Assembly (NCBI RefSeq): GCF_030149505.1 | Contig: NZ_JASBRN010000053.1 | Coordinates: forward strand, 1 to 64,000 | Reading direction: 5' to 3' | Length of the DNA: 64,000 nt | DNA from: Nocardioides sp. | GTDB taxonomy: Bacteria; Actinomycetota; Actinomycetes; Propionibacteriales; Nocardioidaceae | Shown: positions 58,370-64,000 of the stretch, piece after piece | Position numbering within the stretch: position 1 is the stretch's first letter | Layout: every line of letters starts with the position of its first letter | Notes under the pieces: model-generated | The model's input: the letters and a program-made list of their open reading frames with translations, nothing else | Told to the model about the DNA's origin: nothing | The model's database searches: none | Program-made: the position numbers and the translations under genes

Positions 58370-59092
58370 CTACTTCTTCTGCCGGCGCGATCCGCCGTGC
58401 CAGTCCTCCGTGCGCCCCACCTCGTCCTCGGTGACGCCGAGCGCCCGCAGCTGGGGCAGCTCGCGCAGCGAGCGCTTCATCTCCGCGAACCCGGGGAAGG
58501 TCGCCAGCCCGACGACGTGGTCCCACAGCCGCAGCGCGTCCTCGTCGGAGGGGAGCCGGCTGATGACCGGCCCGAAGAACGCCGCGCCTTCCGGAGGGCT
58601 GATGTGCAGGATCGGGGTCCCGACGTCCTTCCCGGTCAGCCCGAGCGCCTCGTCGGTGTCGGCCTGGACGACGGCGTCCCAGCGGTCGTCGTCGTACGCC
58701 GCCGCCAACCCGGCCGGGAGGCCGGCCTCCTCCAGCGCGATCCCCAGCACCTCGCGGCCGCGCTCGGGCCGCAGCGACTGCTCCGCGGGGTCGGCCTCGA
58801 AGATGCGCGAGCTGATCGCGGGGTAGAGGTCGGCCAGCACCTCGGGCCCGTGCGCGTCACGGGCGGCGGCGCAGACCCGCAGCAGGCGCAGCCCGGCGGT
58901 GTGGCCGGCCTCGTACTCCGGCGGGAAGTGGGTGTCGTAGTCGACGTGGGCGTTGAGCAGCCGTAGCGAGATCAACCGCCACTCGACGGTGTCGCCGCGC
59001 TGGCGCTGCACGGTGCGGAGCCACTTCGAGGTCATCCAGGCGAACGGGCAGACGGGGTCGAACCAGAACCGGACGTCGGGGGCGGCACTCAC
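58370..59092 (-). CDS. DsbA-fold protein of the mycothiol-dependent nitroreductase (Rv2466c-like) family
   Basis: The 240-residue protein has a thioredoxin fold with an inserted helical domain. The active-site segment is FWFDPVCPFAWMTSKW: the first cysteine is kept but the second of the CPxC pair is Ala. VGTPILHISPPEGAAFFGPV carries the cis-Pro. Rv2466c uses mycothiol and coenzyme chemistry on oxidised thiols and nitro compounds; a one-cysteine form could work by a monothiol route. The GTG at 59092 overlaps the upstream stop and has GGAGGAG about 10 nt before it. Confidence 0.85.
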   Translation of the reverse strand: MSAAPDVRFWFDPVCPFAWMTSKWLRTVQRQRGDTVEWRLISLRLLNAHVDYDTHFPPEYEAGHTAGLRLLRVCAAARDAHGPEVLADLYPAISSRIFEADPAEQSLRPERGREVLGIALEEAGLPAGLAAAYDDDRWDAVVQADTDEALGLTGKDVGTPILHISPPEGAAFFGPVISRLPSDEDALRLWDHVVGLATFPGFAEMKRSLRELPQLRALGVTEDEVGRTEDWHGGSRRQKK

Positions 59093-59643
59093 GCCCGCCA
59101 CTCTCCTCCCCCGACCCGCGCGGCGTCACGCCCCGCGAGGTGAGCCAGCTGGTGCAGCTGCTTGCGGATCATCAGCAGGTCGCCCCAGGCCAGGGCCGCC
59201 GCCCGGACCCGCTGCGCCCGCGTGCGGCCGGGGACGACCATCCGGCAGTGGAGGCGGCACCGGTCCGGGCCGACCGGGTGGGCGGCGTACGTCACCGCGA
59301 GGGGGCCGGAGAGCCGCTCGCCCCGCTCGGAGAGCCGGCCCGTCCAGGAGTGCCCGGGCTCGACCTCGGTGACGACGTAGACCGTCGCCATCCGCTGGCC
59401 GACCTCGACCACCTCGGTGGCAGGGTCCAGCTCGGTCGGGCTGCGCCGGCCGAGGTTGTCGACGAGGTCGTAGGAGTAGGGCGCCAGCGCGAGCTGGGAG
59501 AGCCAGCGGTAGCCCCACGACGCCGGGGCCGCGCAGTCGACTGTCCGGTCGAGGTGGACCGTCGGGCCCTCGACCATCGCGTCGCACGGCAGCCCCAGGA
59601 AGAGCTCGTCAGGACTCGTCCCCCACGCCCACGGCAACCGCAC
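59089..59643 (-). CDS. SRPBCC-like protein
   Basis: The 184-residue product looks like a START/Bet v1-type protein: DRTVDCAAPASWGYRWLSQL, then YSYDLVDNLGRRSP and TVYVVTEVEPGHSWTGRL. I infer a hydrophobic-ligand or coenzyme-binding fold without assigned function. The GTG at 59643 is leaderless; the frame upstream is open but compositionally random. It is coupled to the DsbA-fold gene. Confidence 0.75.
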   Translation of the reverse strand: MRLPWAWGTSPDELFLGLPCDAMVEGPTVHLDRTVDCAAPASWGYRWLSQLALAPYSYDLVDNLGRRSPTELDPATEVVEVGQRMATVYVVTEVEPGHSWTGRLSERGERLSGPLAVTYAAHPVGPDRCRLHCRMVVPGRTRAQRVRAAALAWGDLLMIRKQLHQLAHLAGRDAARVGGGEWRA

Positions 59644-59649
59644 GCGACC

Positions 59650-59655
59650 AGCCTG
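59650..59655 (-). promoter_or_regulatory. -10-like CAGGCT, leaderless SRPBCC gene
   Basis: On the minus strand CAGGCT, 6 nt, then the GTG. Confidence 0.42.
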
Positions 59656-59742
59656 CCAGGGGACGCCAGCCGCGACCGGCGCGGCGCCGCGGTCGCACGG
59701 TGTCGCCGGGCGCGCGGGGCCGCGGTGGGACGGGGGCGCCCC

Positions 59743-59815
59743 CGGAGGAGCGTGGATGGGCCTGGCCCCCTTCTCGTGAGGGACGAACGAGAAGGGTGGT
59801 TGCGACGAAGGGGGC
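59743..59815 (+). other. Mini-ORF with competing hairpins upstream of otsA
   Basis: In the 306-bp divergent gap, GGAGGAG precedes an ATG at 59756 that starts a 7-codon frame (MGLAPFS, stop TGA). CCCTTCTCGT (59768-59777), inside that frame, can pair perfectly with 59787-59796, or alternatively with ACGAAGGGGGC at 59805-59815. This resembles an attenuator, but chance is possible. The rest of the gap shows only the flanking -10 elements. Confidence 0.3.
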
Positions 59816-59937
59816 GCCTCGGGAGACCGCCACGCCGCGCGCCCCACCGACAGCCCCACCCACCAGAGCCCCCACCCACGACAGCCCCCGCCCCGGCGTA
59901 CGGCGTTTCACCCGATCGGTGCCCCCGCACCCATGCC

Positions 59938-59943
59938 TAGGGT
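59938..59943 (+). promoter_or_regulatory. -10 element TAGGGT, leaderless otsA
   Basis: TAGGGT, 6 nt, then the GTG of otsA. Confidence 0.55.
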
Positions 59944-59949
59944 GGGCCC

Positions 59950-61371
59950 GTGCCCTACGACCTCGTGATCGTCGCCAACCGGCTGCCGGTGGACCGGGTC
60001 GAGCTGGCCGACGGCACCAAGGGGTGGCGGACCTCCCCTGGCGGCCTGGTCACCGCGATCGAGCCGGTGATGCGCGCCAACCACGGCATCTGGATCGGCT
60101 GGCCCGGCGGCACCGACAGCGACCTGGAGCCCTTCGAGAGCGATGGCCTGGAGCTGGCGCCGATGTCGATGTCGGCCCAGGAGATCGAGGAGTTCTACGA
60201 GGGCTTCTCCAACGCCACCCTGTGGCCGCTCTACCACGACCTCGTGGCCAAGCCGGAGTTCCACCGGGAGTGGTGGGACTCCTACGTGCAGGTCAACCAG
60301 CGCTTCGCCGAGCGGGCCGCCGAGCTCGCCGCGGAGGGCGCGACGGTGTGGGTGCACGACTACCAGCTGCAGCTGGTGCCGCAGATGCTGCGCACCCTGC
60401 GGCCCGACCTGCGCATCGGGTTCTACCTGCACATCCCTTTCCCTCCGGCCGAGCTCTTCCAGCAGCTGCCGTGGCGCCGCCAGATCCTCGAGGGGCTGCT
60501 GGGTGCGGACCTGGTCGGTTTCCAGCTCGCCGGCGCGGCGCAGAACTTCGTGCGCCTCGTGCGCCAGCGCGTGGGCCACAAGACCCACCGCGACCTGGTC
60601 TACCTCCCCGACGGCCGCACGGTCCGGGCCGCACCCTTCCCCATCTCCATCGACGCCCGCGGCTTCGAGGAGATGGCGCGCTCGGAGAGCGTGGTCGCGC
60701 GGGCCGCGGAGCTGCGCGAGGCGTTGGGCAACCCGCGCAAGGTCTTCCTGGGCGTCGACCGGCTCGACTACACCAAGGGCATCTACGCCCGGCTGCGGGC
60801 GTTCGCCGAGCTGATGGGCGAGGGCCACATCGACGTCGAGGACGCGGTCTTCGTGCAGGTGGCCGTGCCGAGCCGCGAGCAGGTCGAGCAGTACCGCCTG
60901 CTCCGCGACGAGATCGAGCGGCTGGTCGGTCGGATCAACGGCGACCACGGCCGGATCGGGCGTCCCGCCATCCACTACCTCCACTCCTCCTACCCCCGCG
61001 AGGAGATGGCGGCGATGTACGCCGCGGCCGACGTCATGGTCGTGACCCCCTACCGCGACGGCATGAACCTCGTGGCCAAGGAGTACGTCGCGTGCCGCTA
61101 CCAGGACGACGGCGCGCTGGTCCTCTCCGAGTTCGCCGGCGCGGCCGACGAGCTGCGCCAGGCGTGGCTGGTCAACCCCCACGACATCAACGGCATGAAG
61201 TCGGCCCTGCTCGAGGCCTACCAGGCCGACGAGAAGGAGGTGACCCGCCGGATGCGGGCCATGCGCAAGCAGGTCACCCAGCACGACGTGCAGGCCTGGG
61301 CCGCCTCGTTCATGACCGGCCTCTCCGATGCCGGGGTGCACGACAAGGACGTCCGGACGCCGGGCGCCTGA
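59950..61371 (+). CDS. otsA: Trehalose-6-phosphate synthase
   Basis: OtsA transfers glucose from a nucleotide sugar to glucose-6-phosphate. The 473-residue GT20 enzyme has [13 protein letters not shown] at the N terminus and [22 protein letters not shown] and [10 protein letters not shown] follow, then [11 protein letters not shown] and [16 protein letters not shown], which hold the donor-binding residues. No otsB phosphatase gene is in view; it may be further away. Trehalose protects against osmotic and desiccation stress. The GTG is leaderless. Confidence 0.95.
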   Translation: MPYDLVIVANRLPVDRVELADGTKGWRTSPGGLVTAIEPVMRANHGIWIGWPGGTDSDLEPFESDGLELAPMSMSAQEIEEFYEGFSNATLWPLYHDLVAKPEFHREWWDSYVQVNQRFAERAAELAAEGATVWVHDYQLQLVPQMLRTLRPDLRIGFYLHIPFPPAELFQQLPWRRQILEGLLGADLVGFQLAGAAQNFVRLVRQRVGHKTHRDLVYLPDGRTVRAAPFPISIDARGFEEMARSESVVARAAELREALGNPRKVFLGVDRLDYTKGIYARLRAFAELMGEGHIDVEDAVFVQVAVPSREQVEQYRLLRDEIERLVGRINGDHGRIGRPAIHYLHSSYPREEMAAMYAAADVMVVTPYRDGMNLVAKEYVACRYQDDGALVLSEFAGAADELRQAWLVNPHDINGMKSALLEAYQADEKEVTRRMRAMRKQVTQHDVQAWAASFMTGLSDAGVHDKDVRTPGA

Positions 61372-61486
61372 CGCTCCTGCCGCTCCGGGACGGCCGCCGC
61401 GGCGGCGTGCCCCGGGACCTCGTGTGACGGACGACCCGCGTAACCCGAAGGGGTGGGGAGTAGTTTTCCCCGAGGAGGTGGTCGTC

Positions 61487-62839
61487 GTGGATCGGATCCC
61501 GAAGCCCGACCAGGTGGTCAGCGCCGCGAGCAACGTGGCGCAGAAGGTGCTGTACGGCGGTCTCGCCGACCTGCGCCCGATGCCGCGCACCCTCATCGAC
61601 GAGGGCGAGCTGCGCGAGGTCTACCACTACCGCCCCGTCGCGAAGGTCAAGGAGCAGGGCGACCCGGTCCTGCTCGTGACCCCGCTGGCCGCGCCGTCGA
61701 TCTGCTACGACCTGCGCCGCGGCTGCTCGGTCGCCGAGCACCTGGTGACGAGCGGGCGACCGACGTACCTCGTGGAGTACGGCGAGGTCGCCTTCAAGAA
61801 CCGCAACCTGGGCATGGAGCACTGGATCGAGGAGGTCGTCCCGACCGCGATCCGCGAGGTCTCCGCGCACGCCGGCGGTCGCCCCGTCCACGTCGTCGGG
61901 TGGAGCCTCGGGGGGATCTTCAGCCTGCTCACCACCGCCGACGGCCCGGACCTCCCCATCGCCTCGCTCACCGTCGTCGGCTCGCCCTTCGACGTCTCGC
62001 TGGTGCCGCTCGTGGCGCCGCTGCGCCCGCTGCTCAACCTCGGCCTGACCCTGGGCGGCGGCAAGGGCGCGATCACCCGGACCTACCAGCTCATGGGCGG
62101 CGCCCCGAAGCCGCTGGTCAAGTGGGCCTTCCAGCTCTCGTCGTTCCAGAAGCTGGTCACCAAGCCCCTCGCGGTGGCCACCCACCTCGACGACGCCGAC
62201 TTCCTCGCGCAGGTCGAGGCGGTGGACCGGTTCACCGCGAACATGATCGCCTACCCCGGCCGGACGTTCGGGCAGCTCTACCACCGCTTCGTGAAGGCCA
62301 ACGCGCTCAAGGGCGGCACGTTCGAGCTCGACGACCGCACCATCGACATCGGCTCGATCAAGGTCCCGGTGCTGGTCTTCGCCGGCGCCACCGACGGGAT
62401 CGCGCCCGTCGCCGCGGTCAAGGCGGTCACGCCCCTGCTCAAGGGCTCGCGCGAGGTGCGCTTCGAGATCGTCCCGGGCGGCCACCTCGGCATGCTCACC
62501 GGTCGCGCTGCGCGCGGGACGACCTGGACGGTCCTCGACGAGTGGATCGACCAGTGGTCGACCGACGCGCAGGCCGGGGGACCCGCGGAGACCGCGGGCG
62601 CGTCGAAGCGCCCCGCCAGGACCGCCGCCAAGACCGCCGCCAAGACCGGCGCCAAGGGCAAGGGCGCCAAGGGCAAGGGCGCCAAGGGCAAGGGCGCCAA
62701 GGCGAAGGCCGCCGGTGGGAGCACCACGAAGGCCCCCGCCCCGCGCAAGCCCGCGGACGAGGCCGCGAGCAAAGACGCCATCGGCGCCAACCCCTCGCGG
62801 CGCTACTCCTCGCAGGGCTCGCGCAGCCTGGCTCGCTGA
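61487..62839 (+). CDS. Alpha/beta-hydrolase (PHA-synthase-like) with lysine/alanine-rich tail
   Basis: The 450-residue protein has an alpha/beta-hydrolase domain related to PhaC. The nucleophile elbow GWSLGG carries Ser140 where true PHA synthases use Cys. Asp in AGATDGIAP and His in VPGGHLGMLTG complete a triad. From about residue 370 the tail is basic and repetitive (TAAKTAAKTGAKGKGAKGKG), like histone H1 or phasin tails. A GTG at 61487 with AGGAGG 8 nt upstream sets the start; a longer upstream frame is not supported. Serine suggests a hydrolase rather than a polymerase. Confidence 0.83.
   Translation: MDRIPKPDQVVSAASNVAQKVLYGGLADLRPMPRTLIDEGELREVYHYRPVAKVKEQGDPVLLVTPLAAPSICYDLRRGCSVAEHLVTSGRPTYLVEYGEVAFKNRNLGMEHWIEEVVPTAIREVSAHAGGRPVHVVGWSLGGIFSLLTTADGPDLPIASLTVVGSPFDVSLVPLVAPLRPLLNLGLTLGGGKGAITRTYQLMGGAPKPLVKWAFQLSSFQKLVTKPLAVATHLDDADFLAQVEAVDRFTANMIAYPGRTFGQLYHRFVKANALKGGTFELDDRTIDIGSIKVPVLVFAGATDGIAPVAAVKAVTPLLKGSREVRFEIVPGGHLGMLTGRAARGTTWTVLDEWIDQWSTDAQAGGPAETAGASKRPARTAAKTAAKTGAKGKGAKGKGAKGKGAKAKAAGGSTTKAPAPRKPADEAASKDAIGANPSRRYSSQGSRSLAR
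62648..62707 (+). repeat. 15-bp tandem repeats inside the hydrolase gene
   Basis: Three perfect and one altered copy of GGCGCCAAGGGCAAG encode repeated GAKGK. Copy number may vary between strains. Confidence 0.85.
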
Positions 62840-62958
62840 GCGCTCCCGACGTCGCGACGGAGCACCGCAGACCCGTGTCCACCAGGCTCGGCCGGGTAGC
62901 CCGATCGGGCCATCCGGCGCCGTCCGCTCACCCGGCGCCCAGCACCCGACCGCGGTCC

Positions 62959-62964
62959 TAGATT
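62959..62964 (+). promoter_or_regulatory. -10-like TAGATT upstream of the PLP-fold gene
   Basis: TAGATT lies about 58 nt before the ATG. No clear -35 was seen. Confidence 0.35.
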
Positions 62965-63021
62965 CGTGCCCCAGGGAGCCGGACGGCGCCCGCCGGGCAC
63001 GGACACCTGGGGAGGGGTCGG

Positions 63022-64000
63022 ATGGCCACGACGTCGAGCAGCACGACGACGTCGACAGGGCCGGCCGACGAGACCGTGCACGGCGGGCGTGCGGCACCCG
63101 CACGAGTGTCCCTGCTCGAGCCGGAACGCCGGCTCGTGGGGTTCGCCCTCGACCTCCTCGAGGCGCCCGAGGGTGCCGCGGGGCGGCTGACCAGCGGCGG
63201 CGACGACGCGGCCCTGCGGGTCGTGCTCGCCGCGCGCGAGGCACGGCCCGAGCTGCGGGCGCCGAGCCTGGTGCTCCCGGACACCGGCGACCCGGCGTAC
63301 CTCCGGGCGGCGCGGGCGCTCGGCGTGCGCGCCGTGGTCGTTCCGACCGATGGCGCGGCCCGGGCGCAGGTCGGGCCGATGGCCCACGCGATGGACGAGC
63401 AGACGGTGCTGGCCGTGGTCTCGGCGCCCTCGCCGGCGCTGGGCGTCGTGGACCCGGTGACCTGGATCGGCACGGCGGCGAGCGCCAAGCGGGTCGCCCT
63501 GCACGTCGACGCGCGCGCCGGCGGCTGGTTGCTGGCGTGCGGGGAGCGGCTGGGCCGGGTGGGTCCCACGTGGGGCTTCGCGGCCCCGGGCGTCGCCTCG
63601 CTCGTGCTCGACCTGCCGCTGCAGCGCGGGGCCGCGACGCTGCTGCTCCACCGCAGCGCGGTGCCCGCCGCGCCCTGCGCTCCGCCCGGACCGGGCCACG
63701 CGTCCGCGCTCCGCGCGGTGCCCGGCGCCGCGGCCGCTTGGACCGAGGTCGCGGCCCGCGGCCTCGACGGGCACCTGCTCGCCGCGGGCTCCGTGCTCCG
63801 CGCGGTCGAGCTGCTGGCCGCCGCGGTGGACCCGCTCGCCGGCGTCCACCTGGCCGCCGAGCCGGAGGCCGGGGTCCTCGCGCTGTGGACCTCCGAGGGC
63901 TGCGACCCGTTCACGCTGGCCGAGCAGCTCACGCTGCTGGGGTGGTACGCCGAGGCACAGCCGTCGTGGTCGGGCGGCCCGGCCACGGTCCGGCTGGTCG
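63022..64000 (+). CDS. Sphingosine-phosphate-lyase-like PLP-fold protein lacking the catalytic lysine (3' partial)
   Basis: The frame is open from the ATG at 63022 (GGAGG 6 nt upstream) to the window end, 326 residues. It follows group II decarboxylase/S1P-lyase order: TSGGDDAALRVVLAAR, then SLVLPDTGDPAYLRAARALGV, VVSAPSPALGVVDPV and LHVDARAGGWLL. The last keeps the Asp that binds the PLP nitrogen. Where relatives have ADLHKYG, with the Schiff-base lysine, this protein reads LDLPLQRG (about residues 196-203). The residues that normally bind PLP phosphate are also loosely kept. It is probably a non-catalytic relative, though the missing C terminus could change this view. Confidence 0.78.
   Translation, partial: MATTSSSTTTSTGPADETVHGGRAAPARVSLLEPERRLVGFALDLLEAPEGAAGRLTSGGDDAALRVVLAAREARPELRAPSLVLPDTGDPAYLRAARALGVRAVVVPTDGAARAQVGPMAHAMDEQTVLAVVSAPSPALGVVDPVTWIGTAASAKRVALHVDARAGGWLLACGERLGRVGPTWGFAAPGVASLVLDLPLQRGAATLLLHRSAVPAAPCAPPGPGHASALRAVPGAAAAWTEVAARGLDGHLLAAGSVLRAVELLAAAVDPLAGVHLAAEPEAGVLALWTSEGCDPFTLAEQLTLLGWYAEAQPSWSGGPATVRLV

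Noticed and set aside
61439..61465. A third BldN-type promoter (CGTAAC-N17-AGTT) before the hydrolase gene
   Set aside because: The -10 starts with A rather than C, and a start point there would fall in the Shine-Dalgarno of the gene, so the fit is poor.

Overview
The window is about 72% GC DNA from an actinobacterium. Gene order and gene content (Rex with hemA-hemC-cobA/hemD, a BldN/RsbN-type sigma and anti-sigma pair, a 33-residue bS22 protein, hemL next to cytochrome c maturation genes, and many leaderless genes) fit a Nocardioides-like member of the Propionibacteriales. This placement is inferred from layout and protein character, not from a database search. Apart from one IS110-type insertion the region is ordinary chromosome, dense with operons whose stop and start codons overlap (ATGA, GTGA, TGATG).

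Layout. 1-4.7 kb: the end of korB (2-oxoglutarate:ferredoxin oxidoreductase beta subunit), a secreted orphan protein, RarD, an amidohydrolase and an MDR reductase. 4.8-21.7 kb: a complete nuoA-N operon on the minus strand ending in a polyprenyl diphosphate synthase whose start overlaps the nuoN stop; a Rex-like operator precedes nuoA. 21.9-31.2 kb: menaquinone genes menG, menF, menD, menC, menE and menA, with an MBL-fold protein, a LysE-type exporter and an NmrA-like SDR in between. 31.2-32.8 kb: an IS110-family element. 32.9-34.6 kb: small membrane proteins and a soluble histidine kinase. 34.8-40.8 kb: hemL, a histidine phosphatase, TlpA, CcdA, ResB and CcsB (system II cytochrome c maturation); two of these genes have damaged or unassignable 5' ends. 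41.1-48.3 kb: a secreted lytic transglycosylase, hemB, and the rex-hemA-hemC-cobA/hemD operon. 48.5-56.9 kb: glutaredoxin, acyl-CoA ligase, HAD phosphatase, BldN-like sigma factor, RsbN-like anti-sigma factor, acyltransferase, SDR, bS22 and a HTH protein. 57.1-64 kb: AcuC, a DsbA-fold protein, an SRPBCC protein, OtsA, a PHA-synthase-like hydrolase with a basic tail, and the start of a sphingosine-phosphate-lyase-like protein that lacks the PLP lysine.

How the genes work together. Most of the window builds one respiratory chain: complex I, its quinone (ring synthesis, prenyl tail, ring methylation), heme, and covalent heme attachment to cytochromes c. Rex, an NADH/NAD+ sensor, sits in the heme operon. 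Matching operator-like sites lie before rex and before nuoA, so redox state probably co-regulates heme and complex I. A second regulatory thread is the BldN-like sigma factor: the same CGTAAC-N17-CGTT element occurs upstream of its anti-sigma gene and upstream of the lytic transglycosylase. At least twelve genes carry a -10-like hexamer 6-7 nt before the start codon with no Shine-Dalgarno, so leaderless translation is common here. I saw no tRNA, rRNA, CRISPR array or prophage.
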